The position numbers were made by a program, and so were the translations under genes. A stretch of DNA of 12,720 nucleotides from NCBI GenBank assembly GCA_026387555.1, contig JAPLLM010000131.1:1-12720 (forward strand). The letters are read 5' to 3'. This document shows positions 1 through 5,930 of the stretch, piece by piece; the stretch's first letter is position 1; the number at the start of each line of letters is the position of its first letter. This DNA comes from Candidatus Omnitrophota bacterium. Its GTDB lineage: Bacteria > Omnitrophota > Gorgyraeia > Gygaellales > Profunditerraquicolaceae. The notes under the pieces are model-generated. The model did no database searches, was not told the DNA's origin, and saw only the letters and a program-made list of their open reading frames with translations.

Positions 1-670
1 CGAATTCAAAAACCGCCTCTTTGTCCGTGCGGTCATCGGTTAATTTTATTTTTAAACCCTTATTTAAAAAGGCGAGTTCCCTTAGGCGCTGGGAAAGGAT
101 ATCATAGGAATAATCTACTTTATTAAATATGGTCTTATCCGGCTTGAAGGTTATCTTGGTCCCGGTAGAACTGCTCTTGCCGATAGTGGATAGCTTGGTA
201 ACGGTCTTACCGCGCTCGTAGCGCTGGTGGTAGATCTTCCCGTCGCGCTTGACTTCCACTTCCAGCCAGTCGGAGAGCGCGTTTACGCAAGAAACGCCCA
301 CGCCGTGCAGACCGCCGGAGACTTTATAGGTGCGGTGGTCGAATTTACCGCCGGCATGCAAAGTAGTAAGCGCCACTTCCACCGCCGGCTTCTTCTCGGT
401 CTTATGCATATCCACAGGGATGCCGCGGCCGTTATCAATGACCGTGATACTATTATCCGAGCGGATAACAACCTCGATAGTATCGCAATACCCGCCGAGG
501 CTTTCATCCACGCTATTATCCACTACTTCATAGACCAGGTGGTGCAAACCGCGGACCGCGGTATCGCCGATATACATCGCCGGCCTGCGCCGGACCGCCT
601 CGGTCCCCTCTAAAACCTGGATGCTGGTAGCGTCGTAGCTCTTAGGTGCTTCTTTTTGTTGCTTTTTCAA
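1..670 (-). CDS. gyrB: DNA gyrase subunit B, N-terminal part (cut by window edge)
   Basis: This is the ATPase subunit of DNA gyrase, which introduces negative supercoils together with GyrA. Only the first 223 residues are inside the window; the gene runs off the left edge. The GHKL ATPase fold is clear: RRRPAMYIGDT near residues 27-37, the catalytic glutamate in YEVVDN (E48), the nucleotide-binding VIDNGRGIP (D79, residues 77-85), TTLHAGGKF (102-110) and the lid motif GGLHGVGVSCVNALS (119-133). The start is a TTG, chosen because an AGGAGA ribosome-binding site lies 6 nt upstream and the protein aligns from there. This TTG overlaps the stop of the DUF721 gene (TTGA), so translation is probably coupled. 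A gyrB assignment is preferred over parE because of its place next to dnaN and dnaA, but the discriminating C-terminal part is not visible. Confidence 0.95.
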   Translation of the reverse strand, partial: MKKQQKEAPKSYDATSIQVLEGTEAVRRRPAMYIGDTAVRGLHHLVYEVVDNSVDESLGGYCDTIEVVIRSDNSITVIDNGRGIPVDMHKTEKKPAVEVALTTLHAGGKFDHRTYKVSGGLHGVGVSCVNALSDWLEVEVKRDGKIYHQRYERGKTVTKLSTIGKSSSTGTKITFKPDKTIFNKVDYSYDILSQRLRELAFLNKGLKIKLTDDRTDKEAVFEF

Positions 671-954
671 CGGATGTCTCCTATGCGAAAACGCAAATCT
701 TTGACCTGGGCGCATTCTCTTTTCAATTGCTCCAGGATTTTTTCTTTCTTCAGATTAAAACTATACATCCAGGCAGAAGAATCTACGCTCACCCCCAGGA
801 TACCTTTCTTAAAATAATTAAACTTTATATGCCCCAACTCTTTCTTTGTCAAGGCCTTTTTTAACCAGGCATCCGGGGTCTCGTCGGAAAACCCGCATTT
901 TTTAGCTTCCAGGCCCTTGATGACTACCTGAACGGTCTTGCTGATAGCTTCCAT
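667..954 (-). CDS. DUF721 / DciA-like protein
   Basis: A 95-residue protein between dnaN and gyrB, the standard position of DUF721 (DciA-like) genes. In many bacteria that lack DnaC or DnaI, DciA loads the replicative helicase DnaB; that role is inferred here from family and place. The sequence is short and basic, and its central part (roughly residues 28-90) has the alternating strand-helix character of the family, with the W-M-Y-S-F-N-L-K-K-E-K-I stretch resembling the usual W...EL..k..iL. segment. The start ATG is 6 nt after the dnaN stop, with only a weak ribosome-binding site (AAAGA), so it is probably expressed from the dnaN transcript. Its stop overlaps the TTG start of gyrB. The usual recF gene is absent between this gene and dnaN. 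The family call is made by eye and is less certain than the neighbours. Confidence 0.75.
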   Translation of the reverse strand: MEAISKTVQVVIKGLEAKKCGFSDETPDAWLKKALTKKELGHIKFNYFKKGILGVSVDSSAWMYSFNLKKEKILEQLKRECAQVKDLRFRIGDIR

Positions 955-960
955 TCTTTA

Positions 961-2052
961 TTAACTTAGGCGCATCGGCAGAACTATATAAACATAGCCG
1001 TTGGACCGGACGACTCCCGGCTTCTCCCCGTCAGTCAGCTCCAACTCCACCGTCTCTTCGTTTAAATTTTTCAACACATCAATAAGATAATTGGGGTTAA
1101 AACCGATAACCATTTCTTTACCCTGGTATTCTACCGCCAGTTCTTCCCGCGACTCGCCCACATCCGGCGTAGACTTGGAAAGGACCATCTTGTTTTTAAA
1201 TATCTCCAGCTTAACTGCTTGATAATCCGGGGTTGATAAAAGCGAGGCGCGCCTTACCGCCCGCAAAAACTGCGCCCGGTCAGCCTTGATCTTATTATTA
1301 GATGCCGCAGGAATGACCTGCCGGTAATCCGGGAACTCCCCTTCGATCAACCGAGAAATAATTACCACCTTACCCAAATCAAACAACACCTGATTATTCC
1401 CCAAAATCAAAGAGATGTCGCCGTCATCGCGCAGGTTCCGGTTGAGCTCATGCACTGTTTTGATGGGGACGATTATCGATATATCTTTGCCCGCCGGCAG
1501 TGTAAGTTTTTTTTCAATGATCGCCAAGCGCTTCCCGTCGGTAGCGACGAGCGTCATGTTGTTTTTACTGATCTTAAGTAATATGCCGTTTAAAATATAC
1601 CGCGTCTCGTCAAAAGAAACCGCGAATGACGTAAGGCTAAGCATTTGTTTTAACCCTGCCTGCTCTATTTTTATCACTTCTTTGTCTTTAAACTCCGGTA
1701 GTTTAGGAAACTCTTCTTTACTTAGGCCCATAATCTTAAATTCGCAGTTTTGGGCGTTAATATTAACCTGATTATTCTTTTTTGTAACCACACTAACCTC
1801 ATTTACAGGCAATTCCTTAATAATATCACTGAATCTTTTAGCCGGGACAGTAATAGCGCCAACCTCTTGGGCATCCACAGGTATTACACAACTTATCCCC
1901 ACATCTAAATCCGTAGCTGTAAGCCTTAAACTCCCCTGGCTAACCTCCAATAAAATATTCGATAGTATTGGTAGCGCTGACTTTGCACTGATTACATTTT
2001 GTACTATTTGTATCCCACCCATCAAAACATCCTTCTCGACTTTTAGTTTCAT
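961..2052 (-). CDS. dnaN: DNA polymerase III beta subunit (sliding clamp)
   Basis: The sliding clamp encircles DNA and tethers DNA polymerase III and many repair partners. At 363 residues it has the normal length for three repeated clamp domains of about 120 residues. Typical clamp segments are visible: SALPILSNILLEV near residue 25, LTATDLDVGISCVIPV near residue 45, the second-domain segment LVATDGKRLAI near residue 170, EGEFPDYRQVIP near residue 240, and the ending YVYIVLPMRLS, which matches the conserved C-terminal M-P-M-R-L. The ATG at 2052 is preceded by a strong AGAAGGAGAG ribosome-binding site. It follows dnaA by about 140 nt of non-coding, repeat-containing DNA and probably shares its transcript with dnaA, DUF721 and gyrB. 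Confidence 0.97.
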   Translation of the reverse strand: MKLKVEKDVLMGGIQIVQNVISAKSALPILSNILLEVSQGSLRLTATDLDVGISCVIPVDAQEVGAITVPAKRFSDIIKELPVNEVSVVTKKNNQVNINAQNCEFKIMGLSKEEFPKLPEFKDKEVIKIEQAGLKQMLSLTSFAVSFDETRYILNGILLKISKNNMTLVATDGKRLAIIEKKLTLPAGKDISIIVPIKTVHELNRNLRDDGDISLILGNNQVLFDLGKVVIISRLIEGEFPDYRQVIPAASNNKIKADRAQFLRAVRRASLLSTPDYQAVKLEIFKNKMVLSKSTPDVGESREELAVEYQGKEMVIGFNPNYLIDVLKNLNEETVELELTDGEKPGVVRSNGYVYIVLPMRLS

Positions 2053-2190
2053 TTAACTCTCCTTCTATTATTATTTAATAAGATACTAAAACCGTAATAG
2101 TAGTAAGGGTTTTAGTTTTTGTTTATAACCACCACAACCATTAGGTACCACTAAACTTCATTAAACCACAACCTTATCACAACCTGTGTA
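2053..2190. other. dnaA-dnaN intergenic region with possible origin elements
   Basis: This AT-rich spacer contains no gene. An 8-bp inverted repeat (CTAAAACC at 2086-2093 and GGTTTTAG at 2108-2115) encloses a loop made of TAA/TAG triplets (2095-2106). Three copies of CACAACC lie at 2133-2139, 2167-2173 and 2178-2184. One near DnaA box, TAATACACA on the minus strand (2185-2193, one mismatch to TTATNCACA), overlaps the dnaA stop. In several bacteria origin elements lie directly downstream of dnaA, so this could be part of oriC, or a 5' leader of dnaN. The function is inference. Confidence 0.4.
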
Positions 2191-3525
2191 TTATTGTTTA
2201 ATAACCTGTGTAACCCGCTCTACCTTTTCTTGTAATCCCGAATTAGTCTTTAAATCCCCTTTTATTTTATTATATGAGTGCAAAACCGTTGTGTGATCTT
2301 TTCCTCCAAAAAATTCACCTATTTCTAGTAAAGACAGCTCCGTCAACTCCCGGCTTAAATACATGGCTACTTGACGCGGCAAGACAATATTTTTGTTCCT
2401 ACGTTTGGTTTTGAGGTCTTGTAATGATGACCCAAATTCTTCCGCAACGCAACGCTGTATAAAATCTACAGTAATGTGTTTTCTAGGCTCTTTTAATAAA
2501 TCCTTCAGAACCTCTTTGGCTAAATTCAGGGTTATGGGTTCCTCTTCTAATAAGGAATAAGCAATGGTGCGGATCAGTGCTCCCTCCAATTCCCTTATGT
2601 TAGTTTTGATAAGTTGGGCGATAAAAGAGATAACGTCGTCGGGCACAGCCACTGGTTCGCGCTCAATCTTCTTTTTCAAAATAGCGACCCGAGTCTCGAA
2701 ATCCGGCGGTTGAATGTCGATAGTCAGCCCCCACCCAAAACGCGAAACCAGCCTTTCTTGCAAATTAGCGATTTCCTTCGGCGGCCGGTCGGAAGAAAGT
2801 ATGATCTGTTTGTGCGCGTCATACAAAGCGTTGAAGGTGTTAAAAAACTCTTCCTGGGTGGATTCTCTGCCGGCGAAAAAGTGCACATCGTCAATGACTA
2901 ATAAATCTATGTTGCGGTATTTCTGCCTGAAGGCGCTGGTAGAGTGATGCTGTATGGCGTTGATCAACTCATTGGTAAAAGTCTCGGAGGGTAAATACGC
3001 CAGTTTTAAGTCCCCGCCGCTTTTGCCGCGTATGTGATGACAGATAGACTGGATCAAATGTGTCTTACCTAACCCTACCCCGCCGTAAATAAATAAAGGG
3101 TTGTATGCCTTAGCAGGGGAATCTGCGACAGCAAGGGCGTAAGCGTGGGCGTGGCGGTTGGACGGGCCGACAATAAAATTATCAAAGGTATAGCGTGGGT
3201 TTAACCCAATGGAAGCAGCGGGTTCTTTAGGTTTCGTTTTCAGGCCATGCGCATTTTCCCGAAGTACATCCGGCGCAGCCTCGCCTATTTCCAGCCGGAG
3301 GGTTACTTCGCCCGGGAAAGAATCTTTCACCGCCTCAACTATTGCCGGCCGGAAGTTTTTTTCGATCCAGTCGCGGAAAAAATTATCCGGCGCCTCGAGG
3401 ATAAGCTCTCCCTCTTTTCCCGATCGCGGGTTTAGGGGCTTTATCCAGGTGTCGAAAACCGTCTCGCCAAGCTTGTCTTTAAGAAGGCCCTGGGAAGCAC
3501 CCCAGGCCCGCAGGATGTCTGTCAT
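2191..3525 (-). CDS. dnaA: Chromosomal replication initiator DnaA
   Basis: DnaA is the AAA+ initiator that binds DnaA boxes and opens oriC. From the chosen ATG it has 444 residues, a normal length. Visible parts, numbered from a GTG two codons upstream: domain I (LLKDKLGETVFDTWIKPL, about residues 16-33), a short linker, the AAA+ core starting at NPRYTFDNFIVG (111-122), Walker A GGVGLGKTH (150-158), Walker B LLVIDDVHF (210-218), a sensor and arginine region around QERLVSRFGWGL, NIRELEGAL (sensor II region), and a C-terminal DNA-binding domain with the signature PRQVAMYLSRELT and GEFFGGKDHTTVLH. The ATG at 3525 is preferred over the GTG at 3531, although neither has a strong ribosome-binding site. 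It is transcribed leftward from two predicted promoters and is followed by dnaN. Confidence 0.96.
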   Translation of the reverse strand: MTDILRAWGASQGLLKDKLGETVFDTWIKPLNPRSGKEGELILEAPDNFFRDWIEKNFRPAIVEAVKDSFPGEVTLRLEIGEAAPDVLRENAHGLKTKPKEPAASIGLNPRYTFDNFIVGPSNRHAHAYALAVADSPAKAYNPLFIYGGVGLGKTHLIQSICHHIRGKSGGDLKLAYLPSETFTNELINAIQHHSTSAFRQKYRNIDLLVIDDVHFFAGRESTQEEFFNTFNALYDAHKQIILSSDRPPKEIANLQERLVSRFGWGLTIDIQPPDFETRVAILKKKIEREPVAVPDDVISFIAQLIKTNIRELEGALIRTIAYSLLEEEPITLNLAKEVLKDLLKEPRKHITVDFIQRCVAEEFGSSLQDLKTKRRNKNIVLPRQVAMYLSRELTELSLLEIGEFFGGKDHTTVLHSYNKIKGDLKTNSGLQEKVERVTQVIKQ

Positions 3526-3565
3526 AAGCACCGAATTAACAACTTATTAACACCTTGAATAAATC

Positions 3566-3574
3566 TGTGGAAAA
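3566..3574 (-). promoter_or_regulatory. DnaA box in the dnaA leader
   Basis: TTTTCCACA on the minus strand (TGTGGAAAA on plus) fits the consensus TTWTNCACA. It lies just downstream of the expected start of the proximal dnaA promoter, a place where DnaA could repress its own gene, and could also be an origin box. Confidence 0.55.
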
Positions 3575-3586
3575 ATCACACAGTAG

Positions 3587-3614
3587 ATTATAACAGAGTT
3601 GAAAGCATTTGCAA
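3587..3614 (-). promoter_or_regulatory. dnaA proximal sigma70-type promoter (P2)
   Basis: On the minus strand, TTGCAA (3609-3614) and TATAAT (3587-3592) are separated by 16 bp, and the -10 is preceded by TGT, giving an extended -10. Transcription would begin near 3580 and read into dnaA. Seen by motif only. Confidence 0.6.
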
Positions 3615-3636
3615 GCAGAAAAGTTAAACGTGAACC

Positions 3637-3664
3637 ATTATACAATAATTTGCTGCCGCGTCAA
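3637..3664 (-). promoter_or_regulatory. dnaA distal sigma70-type promoter (P1)
   Basis: On the minus strand, TTGACG (3659-3664) and a perfect TATAAT (3637-3642) are separated by 16 bp. It lies 50 bp upstream of the second dnaA promoter, so dnaA probably has tandem promoters. Confidence 0.6.
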
Positions 3665-3700
3665 CTAAAAAAGAGGTTTACTCACAGCGTACACTTTTTA

Positions 3701-3728
3701 TTGACTTCACGATGCTTTATGTTATAAT
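3701..3728 (+). promoter_or_regulatory. rpmH operon promoter
   Basis: TTGACT (3701-3706), a 16-bp spacer and TATAAT (3723-3728), with TG one base before the -10 box (extended -10). Transcription would start near 3735 and read into rpmH, yidD, yidC and the jag-like gene. This is one of the best promoter matches in the window. Confidence 0.7.
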
Positions 3729-3771
3729 TGTACAACATTCAAAAACTAACACTTCAAAGGAGCGGTTAATC

Positions 3772-3909
3772 ATGAAAAAACACCTCACTACACCCACAAA
3801 TATCGTCGGGAAACGTAAACACGGGTTCCGCAGCAGGATGTCCAGCGCCACCGGCCGGCAGGTGCTCAAACGCCGCAGGCAAAAGGGCCGAAAGTCGCTC
3901 TGTATTTAA
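3772..3909 (+). CDS. rpmH: 50S ribosomal protein L34
   Basis: A 45-residue, very basic protein of the large ribosomal subunit. The core HGFRSRMSSATGRQVLKRRR followed by QKGRKSL is the L34 signature and the length is normal (44-47). The N-terminus is slightly unusual (MKKHLTTPTNIVGKRK rather than the common MKRTYQPS...), but the pattern is kept. The ATG at 3772 is chosen because AAAGGAG lies about 9 nt upstream; an in-frame ATG at 3712 overlaps the promoter and is unlikely. The stop overlaps the yidD start by one base (TAATG). rpmH is normally followed by rnpA, which is missing here. Confidence 0.95.
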   Translation: MKKHLTTPTNIVGKRKHGFRSRMSSATGRQVLKRRRQKGRKSLCI

Positions 3910-4124
3910 TGCCGGCGAAAATTTTTATTAAACTAGTCGAGTTTTACCAGAAGACAATCAGGCCTTTGTTGCCTCCCTCCTGCCGTTTTACCCCGACCTG
4001 CTCCGAATATGCAAAGCAGGCGCTGGAGAAATACGGCGTTATAAAGGGCGGTGCCAAGTCGGCCAAGCGTCTTTTATGTTGCCACCCATATTCCGGTCGG
4101 TCCGGGTATGATCCCTTAGTTTAA
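3909..4124 (+). CDS. yidD: Membrane protein insertion efficiency factor YidD
   Basis: A 71-residue protein of the YidD (DUF37) family, a small membrane-associated protein that helps YidC-dependent insertion. Visible features are an amphipathic N-terminal helix (KIFIKLVEFYQKTIRPLLPP) and the family signature CRFTPTCSEYAKQAL with a second cysteine pair and C-terminal GYDPL. The usual RC before the HP segment is CC here (LLCCHP). The length is typical (70-85). It starts on the last base of the rpmH stop codon and is followed by yidC after 19 nt, so it takes the place usually held by rnpA plus yidD. Confidence 0.93.
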   Translation: MPAKIFIKLVEFYQKTIRPLLPPSCRFTPTCSEYAKQALEKYGVIKGGAKSAKRLLCCHPYSGRSGYDPLV

Positions 4125-4143
4125 ATTATATGGAGAATAGTTT

Positions 4144-5652
4144 ATGGATAAGCGCACAGTATTAGCTATTGGTTTATCGCTTTTAGTACTTTTGAGCTGG
4201 TCAGCCTTTGTTTCCAAGACGCAACCAGTTGCTAATAAAGCAGTTACGACAACAAGCACCACGGTACCCCAGACTACTTCTGTCATCCCCTCTTCTGTTT
4301 CCGCGCCAATCAGCATGTCAATTCCCGCGGCCCCCGAAGAAGTCTTAAAAGTCAAGCGCGACAATATTGAGATAAGTTTTATCGAATCTAAGGCCGCGAT
4401 CAAAGAGATCTATTTTCAAAAACATAAGTATACTTTTCCCTTGGGTAATGGTTTATCTTTCGGGCCTGAAGAATGGACGTATAAATTAAGCAAGAATGCG
4501 GCGGATGAGGTCGTCTTTGTCCATACCGGCAGCCAGGAGCGCGTAACCAAGAAATTTGTTTTCGATAAAGCTAATTATACCATAGGGTTAGAGCTATTAG
4601 TGGAGAATTTGTCCGGTCAGCCGCTAAAAATAAGCAGTCCGCTCTATCTGGGGACATTAGATTTTTCTCCCAAAAATCAAAATGTCCCGTATCAAGGGGC
4701 AACTGCTTTTATCAATGGAGAAGCGATATATCCTAATGCGCGTAAAGATTGGGAAATGTCCAATGTGAAGTATGTTAGTTTGCACGAAAGGTATTTCTGT
4801 GGTTTAATAAGTCCGGAGTCAGGTGCCTTCTCCGCATTTATTAAGAAAGGTAACGGTCACTCTTTTGTGGGTCTGATTCGTCCAGATTGGACAATTCCTA
4901 CCGGCCAAACCTCCGTTGATAAATTCACTATCTATTTGGGACCACAAGATTTGCGTCTATTGCAGAGCATCAATCCAAGCTGGGGTCATGTGATCTATTA
5001 CGGAAAGCTTGATTTTATCGCCCAAATACTTTTGCAAAGTCTTGAATTTATCCATAAGCTGGTCCCGAACTGGGGTTGGACAATTGTTATTTTCAGTTTA
5101 TTGATTTATTTGGTTCTTTATCCGCTTACCCTCAAGCAAATGCGCTCGATGAAAGAGATGCAGGCCCTGCAGCCGAAGATCGAAGCCTTGCGCAAGACGC
5201 ATAAAGATAATCCGCAGAAACTGAATAAGGAAATTATGGAGCTTTATAAGGAGCACAAGGTTAATCCTCTGGGCGGGTGCCTGCCTTTATTATTACAGAT
5301 GCCGATTTTCTTCGCGCTCTACCAGGTATTAATGCGCGCAGTGGCGCTGCGAGGTGCTAAATTCTTGTGGATTAAGGACTTATCTGCTCCAGACCAGTTA
5401 TTCCGGATCAGCGGCTTTGATGTCAATATCCTGCCTATTCTTATGGCGATCGGGATGTTTGTGCAACAAAAAATGTCCATTGTGGCCGGAGCTTCTAGCG
5501 AAGCAGCCCAACAGCAGAAAATGATGCTGATAATTATGCCCCTGATGTTCGGGTTCATTTTCTATAAGATGCCCTCCGGGTTGGTGCTTTATTGGTTTAT
5601 TAATAGCGCGCTGATGATGGTTTATCAGGTGCGTACCAGGTACTCTAAATGA
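4144..5652 (+). CDS. yidC: Membrane protein insertase YidC
   Basis: YidC inserts and folds inner-membrane proteins, alone or with SecYEG. The 502-residue protein has the diderm-type layout: an N-terminal membrane anchor (residues 5-23), a Ser/Thr/Pro-rich linker (about 28-60), a periplasmic beta domain (about 68-275), then the insertase core. The core shows NWGW (309-312), YPLTLKQMRSMKEMQALQPKI (326-346, given in part), the cytoplasmic hairpin, NPLGGCLPLLLQMPIFFALY (374-393) and two last membrane segments ending at MPSGLVLYWFIN. The position four residues before YPLT, arginine in E. coli (R366) and essential in B. subtilis SpoIIIJ, is Tyr322 here. The ATG at 4144 has GGAGA about 8 nt upstream. 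Its stop overlaps the next start (ATGA). Confidence 0.97.
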   Translation: MDKRTVLAIGLSLLVLLSWSAFVSKTQPVANKAVTTTSTTVPQTTSVIPSSVSAPISMSIPAAPEEVLKVKRDNIEISFIESKAAIKEIYFQKHKYTFPLGNGLSFGPEEWTYKLSKNAADEVVFVHTGSQERVTKKFVFDKANYTIGLELLVENLSGQPLKISSPLYLGTLDFSPKNQNVPYQGATAFINGEAIYPNARKDWEMSNVKYVSLHERYFCGLISPESGAFSAFIKKGNGHSFVGLIRPDWTIPTGQTSVDKFTIYLGPQDLRLLQSINPSWGHVIYYGKLDFIAQILLQSLEFIHKLVPNWGWTIVIFSLLIYLVLYPLTLKQMRSMKEMQALQPKIEALRKTHKDNPQKLNKEIMELYKEHKVNPLGGCLPLLLQMPIFFALYQVLMRAVALRGAKFLWIKDLSAPDQLFRISGFDVNILPILMAIGMFVQQKMSIVAGASSEAAQQQKMMLIIMPLMFGFIFYKMPSGLVLYWFINSALMMVYQVRTRYSK

Positions 5653-5849
5653 CACCTAAGATCAGTATTGAAGTAGAAGGGAAGACTGTGGAGGAAGCCA
5701 TCAAAAAGGCCCTAAAAGAGCTTAGCGTCCCACGCAATAAAGTAAAGATAGAGGTTCTTGTGGACGAGGAAAAAGGGCTGTTTGGCATGGCAGGAGCTAA
5801 GCCGGCCAAGGTGCGCGTGAGCACGGTTAAGAGTAAAGAAAATACTTGA
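5649..5849 (+). CDS. Jag_N-domain-only protein (truncated Jag/KhpB homologue)
   Basis: A 66-residue protein matching only the Jag_N domain: ISIEVEGKTVEEAIKKALKE at the start, KVKIEVLVDE, and the hallmark GLFGMAG followed by AKVRV (about residues 46-60). Full Jag/KhpB (SpoIIIJ-associated) proteins are about 200 residues or longer and carry KH and R3H RNA-binding domains after Jag_N; neither is present in any frame before parA. The position right after yidC, with an ATGA overlap, is the classic jag locus. The TGA stop lies inside a predicted parA promoter (TTGACA). This may be a genuine reduced form or the result of deletion of about 400 nt. Confidence 0.85.
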   Translation: MTPKISIEVEGKTVEEAIKKALKELSVPRNKVKIEVLVDEEKGLFGMAGAKPAKVRVSTVKSKENT

Positions 5850-5873
5850 CAAGCTGCAGAATTCTAAGATAAT
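5846..5873 (+). promoter_or_regulatory. Putative parA operon promoter
   Basis: A perfect TTGACA (5846-5851), 16-bp spacer and GATAAT (5868-5873). It overlaps the stop of the jag-like gene and would drive parA, parB and the genes downstream. The -10 is one base from consensus. Confidence 0.55.
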
Positions 5874-5893
5874 AAAGCTAAGGTTAGGGCAAT

Positions 5894-5911
5894 GCTCCGC
5901 GTGGAGCTTTT
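5894..5911 (+). terminator. Small hairpin plus TTTT in the parA leader
   Basis: GCTCC and GGAGC form a 5-bp stem around GCGT, followed by TTTTC. It could be a weak terminator of the rpmH-yidC transcript or, since a promoter lies upstream, an attenuator in the parA leader. The stem is short and the T-run only four, so function is uncertain. Confidence 0.3.
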
Positions 5912-5930
5912 CATAACTTATTGGTATGCA

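Larger units (their letters stand above)
3532..3771. other. Divergent dnaA-rpmH intergenic region, probable oriC
   Basis: About 240 nt of AT-rich non-coding DNA separate the left-reading dnaA arm from the right-reading rpmH arm. It holds two predicted promoters toward dnaA, one toward rpmH, a DnaA box fitting TTWTNCACA at 3566-3574 (minus strand) and near matches at 3543-3551 (TTATTAACA) and 3678-3686 (TTACTCACA), each with one mismatch. Every gene on each side reads away from this gap, as expected for a replication origin with co-oriented essential genes. oriC here is an inference from context; one clear box is few for a full origin, so the dnaA-dnaN gap may contribute. Confidence 0.5.

Noticed and set aside
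227..613. Long open frame on the plus strand opposite gyrB
   Set aside because: It lies antisense to clear GyrB motifs, has no recognisable domain and no ribosome-binding site.
3712..3771. Upstream in-frame extension of rpmH
   Set aside because: The ATG at 3712 lies between the -35 and -10 boxes of the rpmH promoter, and L34 is complete from 3772.
5892..5930. Upstream ATG that would add 13 residues to ParA
   Set aside because: The extension is encoded by the leader hairpin, and ParA proteins start immediately before the GKIITV segment.
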